This document shows, piece after piece, positions 54,835-63,784 of a stretch of 64,000 nt of DNA. Made by a program: the position numbers and the translations under genes. Source of the stretch: Myxococcus stipitatus (GTDB lineage Bacteria; Myxococcota; Myxococcia; Myxococcales; Myxococcaceae); assembly GCF_038561935.1 (NCBI RefSeq), contig NZ_CP102770.1, forward strand, positions 8,122,001 to 8,186,000, given 5' to 3'. The notes beneath the pieces were generated by a model. That model saw only the letters and a program-made list of their open reading frames with translations, was not told the origin of the DNA and made no database searches. Position 1 is the first letter of the stretch. The number at the start of each line of letters is the position of its first letter.

Positions 54835-56490
54835 GTGATCAACGCCATTCCCCGCGTCCCGGCTCCCCGCAACGAGCCCATCCTGCCCTACGCGCCGGGT
54901 TCCCCCGAGCGCCGCGAACTCCAGGCCACGCTCAAGCGCATGAGCGGCGAGCAGATTGACATCCCGCTCATCATCGGCGGCAAGCAGGTGCGCTCCGGCA
55001 AGACGGACACCGTGCGCATGCCCCACCGGCACTCCCACGTCCTGGCGACGCTCCACGAGGCCGACGCCAGCCACGTGCAGCAGGCCATCCAGGCGGGCCT
55101 GGCGGTGAAGGAGGACTGGGCGCGCATGCCGTTCGCCTCGCGCGCGGCCATCTTCCTGCGCGCCGCGGAGCTGCTCGCCACGCGCTACCGCCCCATCATC
55201 AACGCGTCCACCATGCTGGGCCAGTCCAAGACGGCCCACCAGGCGGAGATTGATGCGGCGTGCGAGGCCATCGACTTCCTGCGCTACAACGTCCACTTCG
55301 CCGAGCAGATCCTGGCCATCCAGCCGGAGTCCCCCGCGCAGACGTGGAACATGCTGGACTACCGTCCGCTGGACGGCTTCGTGTTCGCGGTGGCGCCGTT
55401 CAACTTCACCTCCATCGCGATGAACCTCTGCACCGCGCCCGCCATCATGGGCAACGTGGTGCTGTTCAAGCCGTCCTCCACGTCGGCCCTGAGCGCCTGG
55501 TACTTCATGGAGATGCTGCGCGAGGCGGGCCTGCCCGACGGCGTCATCAACATGCTCAACGGCGACGGCCCCACCGTGGGCAACCCGGTGATGGCGAGCC
55601 CCGACCTGGGCGGCATCCACTTCACCGGCTCCACGCCCACGTTCAACACCATGTGGAAGACGGTGGGCGAGAACATCAGCAAGTACAAGCAGTACCCCCG
55701 GCTGGTGGGTGAGACGGGCGGCAAGGACTTCATCGTCGCGCACGCATCCGCGGCGGATGACCTGGAGGCGCTCGCGGTGGCCATCGTGCGCGGTGGCTAC
55801 GAGTACCAGGGCCAGAAGTGCTCCGCGGCCAGCCGCGTCTACGTGCCCGAGTCCCTGTGGCCCAAGCTCAAGCCCCGCCTCCAGGCGCTCATCGGCGACA
55901 TCCGCATGGGCGACGTGACGGACTTCCGCAACTTCATGGGCGCCGTCATCGACGAGAAGTCCTTCAAGAAGGTCTCCTCGTACATCGACCTGGCGAAGCA
56001 GGACTCCAACGCCTCCATCGTCGCGGGCGGCGAGACGGACCGCTCCGAGGGCTGGTTCGTCAAGCCCACGCTGGTGCAGCTCAACGACCCGCGCCACCGC
56101 ATCCTGCGCGAGGAGATCTTCGCGCCGCTGGTCGGCGTGCACGTGTATCCGGATTCCAAGTACGTGGAGACGCTGCGCGAGGTGGACCAGAGCGCGACGT
56201 ACGCGCTGACGGGCGCCATCTTCGGGCGGGACCGGAAGGCCATCGACACGGCGATGGACGTGCTGCGCCACGCGGCGGGCAACATCTACATCAACGACAA
56301 GCCCACGGGCGCGGTGGTGGGCCAGCAGCCCTTCGGTGGCTCGCGTGCGTCGGGCACCAACGACAAGGCGGGCTCGCTGCTCAACATCATCCGGTGGACG
56401 AGTCCTCGCACCGTGAAGGAGAACTTCGCCCCGCCCACGAAGGTGCCCTACCCCTTCATGGACAGCGACCCCCACGATGGGGGTATCTAG
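54835..56490 (+). CDS. pruA: 1-Pyrroline-5-carboxylate dehydrogenase
   Basis: A 551-residue aldehyde dehydrogenase of the monofunctional P5CDH type, oxidising glutamate-5-semialdehyde to glutamate with NAD in proline and arginine catabolism. It has the long N-terminal arm (about 40 residues before the core), PFNFTSIAMN at the cofactor site, HFTGSTPTF, the general base in GETGGKDF and the nucleophile C329 (YQGQKCSAASR). The ending GGSRASGTNDKAG is typical for the group. The GTG start at 54835 is chosen from the family N-terminus and a GAGGT site. No proline dehydrogenase gene lies in the window, so PutA is not fused here. Aldose epimerase follows after 6 bp. Confidence 0.93.
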   Translation: MINAIPRVPAPRNEPILPYAPGSPERRELQATLKRMSGEQIDIPLIIGGKQVRSGKTDTVRMPHRHSHVLATLHEADASHVQQAIQAGLAVKEDWARMPFASRAAIFLRAAELLATRYRPIINASTMLGQSKTAHQAEIDAACEAIDFLRYNVHFAEQILAIQPESPAQTWNMLDYRPLDGFVFAVAPFNFTSIAMNLCTAPAIMGNVVLFKPSSTSALSAWYFMEMLREAGLPDGVINMLNGDGPTVGNPVMASPDLGGIHFTGSTPTFNTMWKTVGENISKYKQYPRLVGETGGKDFIVAHASAADDLEALAVAIVRGGYEYQGQKCSAASRVYVPESLWPKLKPRLQALIGDIRMGDVTDFRNFMGAVIDEKSFKKVSSYIDLAKQDSNASIVAGGETDRSEGWFVKPTLVQLNDPRHRILREEIFAPLVGVHVYPDSKYVETLREVDQSATYALTGAIFGRDRKAIDTAMDVLRHAAGNIYINDKPTGAVVGQQPFGGSRASGTNDKAGSLLNIIRWTSPRTVKENFAPPTKVPYPFMDSDPHDGGI

Positions 56491-56496
56491 GCTCGC

Positions 56497-57345
56497 ATGA
56501 GCCGAGCCTTCCCCGGCATCGCCGGGTTGGACACGTATGCGTTGGTCGACGGTGGGTGCCGCGTGGAGGTGATTCCTTCACGCGGGGCCCTCGTCTCGAG
56601 GATGACGGTGGACGGCGACGAGGTGCTCTACCTCGACGAGGCCACCGTGGCGGACCCGGCGAAGAACGTGCGCGGTGGAATCCCCGTGCTGTTCCCCATC
56701 GCCGGGCCCCTCCCGGGTGACACGTACCCGGCGGACCGCAAGTCCTTCACGATGTCGCAGCACGGCTTCGCGCGGCGCCTGCCGTGGACCGTGCGGCAGG
56801 CGGAGGACTCGCTGCTCGTGGTGGGATTGACCTCCACCGAGGAGACGCGGCGGCAGTTCCCCTGGGACTTCGACGCGCAGCTCACCTTCTCGCTGGTGGG
56901 CACGCGGCTGACGCTCGACTTCGACGTGGAGAACCGGGACACGCGTCCCTTGCCCCTGCACCTGGGCTTCCATCCGTACTTCCGCGTGCCGGACGCGGCC
57001 AAGGCCGTGGCCACGGTGGAGACGGATGCCACGCACGCGTGGGACAACTTCCACAAGCGCGAGGTCCCCTTCACGGGTTTCGACCTGACGCTGGATGAAG
57101 TGGACTTGCACCTGCGGGACCACTCGGGCCCGGGCACGCGGCTCACGCGAGGCCCCGGCGCGCGTCCGGTGCACCTGTCGTGGAGCCCGGAGTTCAAGCT
57201 GCTGGTGGTGTGGACGCTGCGCGGCAAGGACTTCGTCTGCGTGGAGCCGTGGACGGCCGCCGGCGGCGCGCTCGCCACCGGTCAGGGCCTGCTGCACGTG
57301 GAGCCCGGGGAGCGGGCGTCGCTCGCGTTCGATATCGAGGCGTGA
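56497..57345 (+). CDS. Aldose 1-epimerase family protein
   Basis: A 282-residue beta-sandwich mutarotase. Visible family signatures are GGIPVLFPIAGPL near 60-72, MSQHGFARRLPW (about 87-98), LHLGFHPYFRVPD (about 154-166, with the catalytic-type His), and a Glu in CVEPWTA near 250. It would interconvert alpha and beta anomers of a hexose or hexose-6-phosphate. The GFARRLPW and HPYF motifs are closer to the YeaD/D-hexose-6-phosphate epimerase branch. It starts 6 bp after the P5C dehydrogenase stop, so probably co-transcribed, without a metabolic link. Confidence 0.9.
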   Translation: MSRAFPGIAGLDTYALVDGGCRVEVIPSRGALVSRMTVDGDEVLYLDEATVADPAKNVRGGIPVLFPIAGPLPGDTYPADRKSFTMSQHGFARRLPWTVRQAEDSLLVVGLTSTEETRRQFPWDFDAQLTFSLVGTRLTLDFDVENRDTRPLPLHLGFHPYFRVPDAAKAVATVETDATHAWDNFHKREVPFTGFDLTLDEVDLHLRDHSGPGTRLTRGPGARPVHLSWSPEFKLLVVWTLRGKDFVCVEPWTAAGGALATGQGLLHVEPGERASLAFDIEA

Positions 57346-57364
57346 GCCCCGCTTCAGGTCTCCG

Positions 57365-58204
57365 TCAACCCAATGCCTGACGGCGCCAGTCCTGCCATTC
57401 CGAGGGAAGCTCGACCGGGAGCTTCCAGCCCTGAGCCTGCTGGAGCGCCTTGTCCAGGAATGCCGGGAGCGTCGTCGGTAGGTTGAGGTTGAACTCGGAC
57501 CTGAATCGCTTGAACAGCGACAGTCGCGTCGACAGGCTCATCTCCGCTTCATCCAGCTCCGCGGCGGTCGCGCCCACGACATCGCCCACGAAGACCAGGC
57601 CGGCGCTGGCGTACTCCCGGGCAGCCTTCTCCGAATACCCCAGGGCCCCGATGGTGGTGAGGAGCGCGTCTCGATACGCCTCGGAGAGACGAGCGGGAGG
57701 AGGCGTGACTCTGTACTCCTCCTTCCACTCGAGGTTGATGGTGAAGGTCTCCAACGACCCGCGGACCTCGTCGGACAAGGGGTGGCCCTGCGCGGCCATC
57801 GGCACCGCGGTCGCCGGGAGCGGCAGCCCGTGCGTCCAGAAGTAGTTGATGACGAGTCCCAAGGGCTCTTCCCACGCGTAGAGGAAGGTCCACCCAGGCC
57901 AGTAGGGATGCAGCATGCCGTCGAAGTCCCACTCACTGACGAAGTGGGTGTCCTCGTCGACGCGGATGAAGCCAAAGTCTCCGCCGAGGACCAGCACCTT
58001 CCTGTCGAAGTCGACGCACACGGCCGACCTCACGTCCTCGAGCGCATTCCCGGGCCGCCACCCCAGCGTGCCGCGAATCTTCGCGTCCGTGTACGCGGGC
58101 CCTCCGATGAGGAGCTCCAACGCCTGCCGTCCATCATGGCCGTAGCGAAAGATTTCGGCCTTCCCGCCCTTCAGGATGACGACGTCCGTGATGCGCTTGG
58201 GCAT
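57365..58204 (-). CDS. Paralogue A of a duplicated unknown family
   Basis: A 279-residue protein with a clear full-length paralogue at 58781-59620. The N-terminal half is beta-rich (VVILKGGKAEIFRYGHDG, then ALELLIGGP, LVLGGDFGFIRVD, PYWPGWTF). The C-terminal half (about 175-279) has PPARLSEAYRDALL, AGLVFVGDVVGATAAELD, STRLSLFKRFRSE and the ending LPSEWQDWRRQALG; the helix pattern around VGDVVGATAAEL resembles the alpha-CTD of RNA polymerase. No signal or membrane segment. Gene order with the 186-residue gene between the two copies suggests an operon (gaps 3 and 12 bp). I do not recognise the function. Immunity proteins often show such tandem paralogy, but no toxin gene is in sight. Confidence 0.75.
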   Translation of the reverse strand: MPKRITDVVILKGGKAEIFRYGHDGRQALELLIGGPAYTDAKIRGTLGWRPGNALEDVRSAVCVDFDRKVLVLGGDFGFIRVDEDTHFVSEWDFDGMLHPYWPGWTFLYAWEEPLGLVINYFWTHGLPLPATAVPMAAQGHPLSDEVRGSLETFTINLEWKEEYRVTPPPARLSEAYRDALLTTIGALGYSEKAAREYASAGLVFVGDVVGATAAELDEAEMSLSTRLSLFKRFRSEFNLNLPTTLPAFLDKALQQAQGWKLPVELPSEWQDWRRQALG

Positions 58205-58207
58205 GAA

Positions 58208-58768
58208 TCAGTCCTTCACTTCCAGATGCGCCATCTCCATCTCGAAGGAGAGCCTGAAGAAGTTCTGGCCCAGGAAGGCCTCAATCACATTGCTCTGGGT
58301 GTCATATCCGTGCTCTTGCCACTCTTGGCCTGCCTCCATCGGCTCCCCCGGGATGAGCTCGCCCTCGTCGTCGGCGAGCCCGTTGCCGAAGCTGCGGAAC
58401 CGGACTCGCTCTCCATCGCGGAAGAGCGAGAACATGTACGTCCCTGAGCTGTCGTCGAAGTGATACGCGAGCACCGCACCGTGCTTCGAGCACGCCGAGA
58501 ACTTGCGGACCCAGGCCTCCTGCTCCATCCCCAGGAACTTGCCCATGACGAGCGTCTTCCCATGGACGATGGCCACCGCATGGTCCCAGAACATGATCTT
58601 GGTGGCCTCGTAGAGACTGATGGGCGCGTCGTGGGCGAACGCCTCGACACCAATCGCGCTCAAGGCGGCCACGCCCGCCTCCCGCAGGACCTCGAACGGG
58701 TCCTCGGACTTCCCGACGTCCTGGGTGAAGTCGTGGTCGATGATGATGCCGCCGAAATTCCAGCCCAT
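58208..58768 (-). CDS. Unknown protein between the paralogue copies
   Basis: A 186-residue soluble protein starting GWNFGGIIIDHDF. It has alternating strands and helices with many acidic and aromatic residues: a helical segment EVLREAGVAAL, then MFWDHAVAIVHGKTLVMG, a Ser/Asp loop YHFDDSSGTYMFSLFRDG and a C-terminal FRLSFEMEMAHLEV. No catalytic motif, no Cys cluster, no signal peptide. It is framed by the two homologous 279-residue genes at 3 and 12 bp, so the trio is probably one transcript. Its fold recalls small immunity-type proteins in general, not a specific family. Confidence 0.68.
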   Translation of the reverse strand: MGWNFGGIIIDHDFTQDVGKSEDPFEVLREAGVAALSAIGVEAFAHDAPISLYEATKIMFWDHAVAIVHGKTLVMGKFLGMEQEAWVRKFSACSKHGAVLAYHFDDSSGTYMFSLFRDGERVRFRSFGNGLADDEGELIPGEPMEAGQEWQEHGYDTQSNVIEAFLGQNFFRLSFEMEMAHLEVKD

Positions 58769-58780
58769 GTCGTGTCTCCT

Positions 58781-59620
58781 TCAACCCAGCGCCTGACGAC
58801 GCCAGTCCTTCCATTCCAAGGGAAGCTCGACCGGGAGCTCCCATCCGTGTGCCTGCTGGATTGCGTTGTCCAGGAAGACAGGCAGCGTCGTCGGTACGTT
58901 GAGCTTGAGCTCATTCCGGAAGTAGCCGAACAGGCGGTTTCGCGTCGACAGGTCCATCTTTGACGCGTCCAGTTCCGCGGCGGTCGCGCCCACGACATCA
59001 CCCACGAAGAGCAAGCCGGCGCGAGAGCATCGGCTGACTTCCATCTCCGAAAGCCTCAGAGACTTGATTCGGATGAGGAGCGCGTCTCGACAGTCCTCCG
59101 AGAGACGCGCAGGCGGCGGAGTGAGGTTGTATTCCTCCTTCCAGGGGTAACGGAAGGTCATCTCATCCACTGACCCGAGGAGGTCTTCGGACACCGGATG
59201 CCGCAGCTCCTCCACCAGCGGCCGGGTCGAGGGGAGCTCCAACCCGTGCTTCTGTGCATGGGTGAAGGCAAGCTCCATCGCGTGACCAGCCGTATGGCTG
59301 AGCGTCCACCCGGGCCAATAGGGAAGCAGCATGGGGCAGATGTCCCACTCAGTGACGAAGACGCGCTCCAAGTCGGTCCGGATGAAACCAAAGTCTCCTC
59401 CGAGGACCAGTTCCTTCCGGTCGTAGTCCACACACGCGGAGGACCTCACGTCCTCGAGGGTTTCCGAGGCCCGCCACCCCCGAGTCTCGAGAATCTTCGA
59501 GTCAATGTACCCAGGCCCTCCGACAAGGAGCTCCAGCGCCGGCCTCCCGTCGTGGCCGTAACGAAAGATGTTGGCCTTTCCGCCCTTCAGGATGACGACG
59601 TTCGTGATGCGCTTGGGCAT
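58781..59620 (-). CDS. Paralogue A' of a duplicated unknown family
   Basis: A 279-residue copy of the protein at 57365-58204, equal in length and, by eye, identical at well over half of positions. The first 15 residues, VLGGDFGFIR, PYWPGWT, PPARLSE, LLFVGDVVGATAAELD, LPTTLP and the last 20 residues are best preserved; the middle (about 105-150) differs most. ATG 59620 matches the paralogue's start; a longer in-frame extension has no counterpart and is rejected. It is the first gene of the trio, 108 bp from the LysR gene. Duplication with divergence in the middle suggests different ligands or partners. Confidence 0.75.
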   Translation of the reverse strand: MPKRITNVVILKGGKANIFRYGHDGRPALELLVGGPGYIDSKILETRGWRASETLEDVRSSACVDYDRKELVLGGDFGFIRTDLERVFVTEWDICPMLLPYWPGWTLSHTAGHAMELAFTHAQKHGLELPSTRPLVEELRHPVSEDLLGSVDEMTFRYPWKEEYNLTPPPARLSEDCRDALLIRIKSLRLSEMEVSRCSRAGLLFVGDVVGATAAELDASKMDLSTRNRLFGYFRNELKLNVPTTLPVFLDNAIQQAHGWELPVELPLEWKDWRRQALG

Positions 59621-59727
59621 GGCCGCGAGACCCCGGGTGGCATGTATCGAAACAATGACGGACTCGCGGAGCGAATGTCGCATCCGAGCCGAGCGAATCC
59701 TTCCGAGGCTCACTCCGCGCGTGGGGT

Positions 59728-60663
59728 CTATCCACCCCGCCCCGTCTTCATCATTCCCCGGGCCAGGGACTGAAGCTCCGCGCGCAGCCATTGACTGCGC
59801 GGCTCGGAGTCCTCGGAGCGGTGCCAGTACAGATGCAGCTCCAGCCGAGGCAGCGAGAGCGGCATTGGCAGCAAGTGATTGTCGAGCTCCGCGTTGATCT
59901 CCTCCGCGCGCCGCCGGGGCATCGTCAGGAGCAGGTCCGAGCCAGACACGATGCGACACGCTGTCTCATAGTGGCGACAGCGCACCGTCACCTCGCGCTG
60001 ATACCCGAGACGGCTGAGCACCAGGTCCTCCACCGCCAGGCCCGCGCGACGTGAAGACACCGTCACATGTCTCGCGGCCATGTATGTGGCCACATCCAGC
60101 TTCCTGCGCTTGCGACTCACCACGCAGAACGCGTCCCGCGTGAAGGCCGTGTGCCGCAATTCCGCGCTCGTGGGCTGCTCCACATCGATGGCCAGGTCCA
60201 ACCGCCCCGAGGCCAGCTCCCGCTCCAGCTTCGCGCGCTCCAGCCTCACGCTGCTCACCCGCGCCTCCGGACTCACCTCGCGAAGGCGAGCCACCAGCCG
60301 GGGGACGATGGACGGCTCCAGCATGTCGCTCATCGCCAGCGTGAAGGTGCCCACGTCGCGCGCGGGCTCGAAGCCTCGCGTGTGGTGGACGGCCTGCTGG
60401 AGCAGCGCGAGCGCCTCGCGAATCTCGGGGGCCAGCCGCTCCGCCAACGGCGTGGGCGCCACGCCCCTGCCCTCCCGGACGAACAGCGGTGCCCCCAGTT
60501 GCTCCCTCAGCCGAGCCAGCGCGTGGCTCACCGCCGACTGACTGAGGAACAGCACCTCCGCGGCGCGCGTCAGGTTCCGCTCCCGATAGACCACGTCGAA
60601 CACCCGGAAGAGGTTGAGGTCCAGGGGCCCGGTCCTGGAGGCGGCGTCATGAACTGGGTTCAT
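59728..60663 (-). CDS. LysR-family regulator
   Basis: A 311-residue protein. Residues about 16-76 are the winged helix-turn-helix (LNLFRVFDVVYRERNLTRAAE, then SQSAVSHALARLRE), followed by the LysR linker helix and the periplasmic-binding-protein-like effector domain (about 105-300, with a RLDLAID strand). It would bind a T-N11-A-type operator and respond to a small ligand. It is divergent from the acyl-CoA dehydrogenase operon with a 93-bp gap and a small palindrome over its own start, the classic layout for control of the neighbour. GTG and ATG candidates upstream are not needed; ATG 60663 fits the family. Confidence 0.92.
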   Translation of the reverse strand: MNPVHDAASRTGPLDLNLFRVFDVVYRERNLTRAAEVLFLSQSAVSHALARLREQLGAPLFVREGRGVAPTPLAERLAPEIREALALLQQAVHHTRGFEPARDVGTFTLAMSDMLEPSIVPRLVARLREVSPEARVSSVRLERAKLERELASGRLDLAIDVEQPTSAELRHTAFTRDAFCVVSRKRRKLDVATYMAARHVTVSSRRAGLAVEDLVLSRLGYQREVTVRCRHYETACRIVSGSDLLLTMPRRRAEEINAELDNHLLPMPLSLPRLELHLYWHRSEDSEPRSQWLRAELQSLARGMMKTGRGG

Positions 60664-60675
60664 GATGACACATGA
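60660..60675. promoter_or_regulatory. Candidate LysR operator
   Basis: Interrupted palindrome TCATG-ATGACA-CATGA, overlapping the LysR start codon within the divergent gap. Size fits a LysR-type site, but the arms are short and the sequence includes the ATG. Confidence 0.3.
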
Positions 60676-60756
60676 CCAACATTCAGTGGATTCAACAAGA
60701 GTCGGGTGCCAAGGATGCCCTCCTCACCTCACGCTGGACACAGAGGAGGCCCCGCC

Positions 60757-61992
60757 GTGGACTTCGAGCCGAGCGCCAGAAGCAAGGACTACCTGGAGCG
60801 CGTGAAGCGGTTCATGCGCGAGCACATCGAGCCGGCCGAATCGAGCTACTACCAGGAGATACAAGCCGCCTCGCGCGCCGGTGACTGGACGACGTGGCCC
60901 GTGTCCCAGGTGATGGAGGGCCTCAAGGCCCGCGCCCGAGAGCAGGGCCTGTGGAACCTGTTCCTCCCCGACGAGAAGCTCGCGCCGGGCCTGTCCACGC
61001 TCGAGTACGCCCCCATCGCCGAGGAGACCGGGCGCAGCCTCATGGCCCCCGAGGTCTTCAACTGCAGCGCCCCCGACACCGGCAACATGGAGGTGCTGTG
61101 GAAGTACGGCACCGACGCGCAGAAGGAGCGCTGGCTCCAGCCGCTGCTCGCGGGCGACATCCGCTCGGTGTTCTGCATGACGGAGCCCGGCGTCGCGTCC
61201 TCGGACGCCACCAACATGGAGGCCACCGCCGTCGTCGAGGGCGATGAAGTCGTCCTCAACGGCGCCAAGTGGTGGTCCACCGGCCTGGGCCACCCTCGCG
61301 CCAAGGTCACCATCTTCATGGCCCGCACGCCGGACACCGGGGGGGACCGCCATCATCAGCACTCGATGGTGCTCGTGCCGCTGGACGCGCCGGGCGTCAG
61401 CATCCGCCGCATGCTGCCCGTCTTCGGCGACTACGACGCGCCCCACGGCCACGGCGAGGTCCACTTCGAGAACGTGCGCGTGCCCGTGTCCAACATCATC
61501 GGCGGCCCGGGCATGGGCTTCGAGATTGCCCAGGGGCGCCTGGGCCCTGGCCGCATCCACCACTGCATGCGCTGCATCGGCGCGGCGGAGCGGGCGCTGG
61601 AGCTGATGATTGACCGGGGCATGAACCGCACCGCCTTCGGCAAGCCCCTCCTCAACCTGGGCGGCAACCGCGAGCGGGTGGCCGATGCGCGCATCGCCAT
61701 CGACCAGGCGCGCCTGCTCACGATGTACGCCGCGTGGAAGATGGATGAAGTGGGCGCCCTGGGGGCGATGACGGAGATCTCCGCCATCAAGGTCGTGGCG
61801 CCCAATGTCCTCCAGCGCATCGTGGACGACGCCATCCAGATTCATGGCGGCGCGGGGCTTTCCATGGACACGCCACTGTCGGCATTCTTCGCCCAGGCAC
61901 GCACGCTGCGGCTCGCGGACGGACCGGACGAAGTCCACAAGGGCGTCATCGCCCGTATCGAGCTGGCCCGGCGCGGTTTCTCCCGGAGATGA
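60757..61992 (+). CDS. Acyl-CoA dehydrogenase (ACAD10/11-like)
   Basis: A 411-residue FAD enzyme. FAD and substrate motifs: FCMTEPGVASSDATNM (about 142-157), NGAKWWSTG (about 168-176), GRIHHCMRCIGAAERALELM, and the C-terminal IQIHGGAGLS and PDEVHKGVIARIEL. Residue choice around RIHHCMR is that of the ACAD10/ACAD11 branch, which in mammals removes phosphate from 4-phosphoacyl-CoA to give 2-enoyl-CoA. It starts at GTG 60757, seven bases after AGAGGAGG. The kinase gene overlaps its stop (ATGA), matching the fused kinase-ACAD of ACAD11. Confidence 0.93.
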   Translation: MDFEPSARSKDYLERVKRFMREHIEPAESSYYQEIQAASRAGDWTTWPVSQVMEGLKARAREQGLWNLFLPDEKLAPGLSTLEYAPIAEETGRSLMAPEVFNCSAPDTGNMEVLWKYGTDAQKERWLQPLLAGDIRSVFCMTEPGVASSDATNMEATAVVEGDEVVLNGAKWWSTGLGHPRAKVTIFMARTPDTGGDRHHQHSMVLVPLDAPGVSIRRMLPVFGDYDAPHGHGEVHFENVRVPVSNIIGGPGMGFEIAQGRLGPGRIHHCMRCIGAAERALELMIDRGMNRTAFGKPLLNLGGNRERVADARIAIDQARLLTMYAAWKMDEVGALGAMTEISAIKVVAPNVLQRIVDDAIQIHGGAGLSMDTPLSAFFAQARTLRLADGPDEVHKGVIARIELARRGFSRR

Positions 61993-63080
61993 CCATGGCC
62001 ACCCACGCCACCTCCACCGTCCCCCTCGACACGCCCGGCTCGGTGCGCTTGGGGGAAGAGCTGAACGTCGCCGCCGTCGATGCCTGGCTGAAGCAGCAGG
62101 TGCCCTCGCTCGAGGGCATGCCCACGGTGACGCAGTTCTCCGGCGGCGCATCCAACTGGACGTATCGGCTGCTGTATCCCCACCGAGACCTCATCCTGCG
62201 CAGGCCGCCCGCGGGCACGAAGGCCAAGTCCGCGCACGACATGTCTCGCGAGTACCGCGTGCAGCAGGCGCTCAAGCCCGCGTACCCGTGGGTGCCGCAG
62301 ATGGTGGGACTGTGCCAGGACCCGACCATCCTGGGCACGGACTTCTACGTCATGGAGCGCATCGAGGGACTCATCCCTCGCGCCAACCTTCCTCGCGGGC
62401 TGAACCTGGACCGGAACCAGACGCGCCAGCTCTGCCTCAACGTCATCGACAAGCTGCTGGAGCTGCACGCGGTGGATGCGCAGGCCGTGGGCCTGTCCTC
62501 GCTGGGCAAGGGCCCGGGCTATCCCCGCCGTCAGGTGGAGGGCTGGTCGGACCGGTACGAGAAGGCGCGGACGTGGAACGTGCCGAGCTACCGCTACGTG
62601 CGCGACTGGCTCAAGGCCAACATCCCCGACGACACCGCCACCTGCGTCATCCACAACGACTGGCGCTTCGACAACGTGGTGCTGGACCCGGGTGAGCCCA
62701 CGCGAGTCATTGGCGTGCTCGACTGGGAGATGGCCACGCTGGGCGACCCGCTGATGGACCTGGGCAGCGCGCTGGCCTACTGGGTGGAGGCGGATGACAC
62801 GTTCTTCATGCGGCTCACCCGCCGCCAGCCCACGCACCTGCCCGGCATGCTGCGGCGGCAGGAGGTCGTCGAGTACTACCTCCAGCGCTCCGGCCTGAAG
62901 CCCACCAACTGGACCTTCTACGAGGTCTTCGGAATCTTCCGGCTCGCCGTCATCATCCAGCAGATCTATTACCGGTATCACCACAAGCAGACGCGCAACC
63001 CGGCGTTCAAGAACTTCTGGACGCTGGTGACCTACTTCGACTGGCGCTGCAGGCGCATCATCGGGAAGGCGGGACGCTGA
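61989..63080 (+). CDS. APH-like small-molecule kinase (ACAD10/11 kinase-like)
   Basis: A 363-residue phosphotransferase of the aminoglycoside-kinase fold. It has a nucleotide-binding ILRRPPAG, the catalytic loop HNDWRFDN and the metal site VLDWEMATLGDPLMDLG. This set matches the kinase half of ACAD10/ACAD11 and LvaA, which phosphorylates the 4-hydroxyl of a 4-hydroxyacyl-CoA. Translation is coupled to the dehydrogenase by a four-base overlap. The family N-terminus (GEELNVAAVDAWL) begins 20 residues after the ATG. Antibiotic resistance is not implied. Confidence 0.92.
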   Translation: MTMATHATSTVPLDTPGSVRLGEELNVAAVDAWLKQQVPSLEGMPTVTQFSGGASNWTYRLLYPHRDLILRRPPAGTKAKSAHDMSREYRVQQALKPAYPWVPQMVGLCQDPTILGTDFYVMERIEGLIPRANLPRGLNLDRNQTRQLCLNVIDKLLELHAVDAQAVGLSSLGKGPGYPRRQVEGWSDRYEKARTWNVPSYRYVRDWLKANIPDDTATCVIHNDWRFDNVVLDPGEPTRVIGVLDWEMATLGDPLMDLGSALAYWVEADDTFFMRLTRRQPTHLPGMLRRQEVVEYYLQRSGLKPTNWTFYEVFGIFRLAVIIQQIYYRYHHKQTRNPAFKNFWTLVTYFDWRCRRIIGKAGR

Positions 63081-63773
63081 ATGGGCGCCGTGTATCTCAT
63101 CCGCCATGGACAGGCGTCCTTCGGCGCGGAGAACTATGACCAGCTCTCCGAGACCGGTTACATCCAGGCCCGCGTGCTGGGCGAGGCCCTCAAGGCCCGG
63201 CAGACGAAGGTCGACACGGTCATCATGGGGACGCTCGCCCGCCATCAGCAGACGGCGGAGACGTGCCTGAAGGCGCTCGGATCGGACCTCGTGCCGACGC
63301 GCATCCCGGGCTTCAATGAGTTCGACCACGTCGAGCTTATCGTCCGGCACACACCGCGCTATGCGAACCACGCGGCGTGGATGGAGGACCTCGCCACGGC
63401 GCCGGACCCGCATCGCGCCATCCAGGACATGTTCGGACAGGCCGTGGCGCGGTGGCTCGCGGGCAAACACGACCACGAGTACGCCGAGTCCTGGCCCGCG
63501 TTCCAGCAGCGCTGCATCCGGGCGCTCGACTCGCTCATCCAGGATTTGGGGCCGTCGAAGACGGCGCTGGTGTTCACCTCGGGCGGCCCCGTCACCGCCA
63601 TCTGCCAGCACCTGCTCCACATCCCGGACGAGCACGCGTTCCGGTTGAACTGGACGCTCGCCAACTGCGGCATCACCAAGGTCGTCTACAGCGACCGGGG
63701 ACACCACCTCTCGACGCTCAACGAGCACGCCCACTTCGAGGGACCGCACCGCGGCCTCGTCACGTACCGCTGA
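63081..63773 (+). CDS. Histidine phosphatase-fold protein lacking the second His
   Basis: A 230-residue phosphoglycerate-mutase-like protein. The RHG motif (R8-H9-G10) with the phospho-accepting His, the LARHQQTAE Arg and the NEFD acid are present. In the canonical fold a second His sits in a VxHGG strand; here it reads FTSGGP, with Ser at 167. It may be a weak phosphatase, a binding protein, or belong to a subgroup that uses another residue. Its ATG directly follows the kinase TGA (TGAATG). Linked to phospho-intermediate chemistry by context. Confidence 0.88.
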   Translation: MGAVYLIRHGQASFGAENYDQLSETGYIQARVLGEALKARQTKVDTVIMGTLARHQQTAETCLKALGSDLVPTRIPGFNEFDHVELIVRHTPRYANHAAWMEDLATAPDPHRAIQDMFGQAVARWLAGKHDHEYAESWPAFQQRCIRALDSLIQDLGPSKTALVFTSGGPVTAICQHLLHIPDEHAFRLNWTLANCGITKVVYSDRGHHLSTLNEHAHFEGPHRGLVTYR

Positions 63774-63784
63774 GGAGTGCCTCC

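Noticed and set aside
58781-59959. Longer 392-residue start for paralogue A'
   Set aside because: The extra N-terminal 113 residues have no counterpart in paralogue A and overlap the LysR gene end.
61989-63080. Aminoglycoside resistance gene
   Set aside because: The APH fold is shared, but the tight coupling to an acyl-CoA dehydrogenase and ACAD11-like motifs point to acyl-CoA metabolism.
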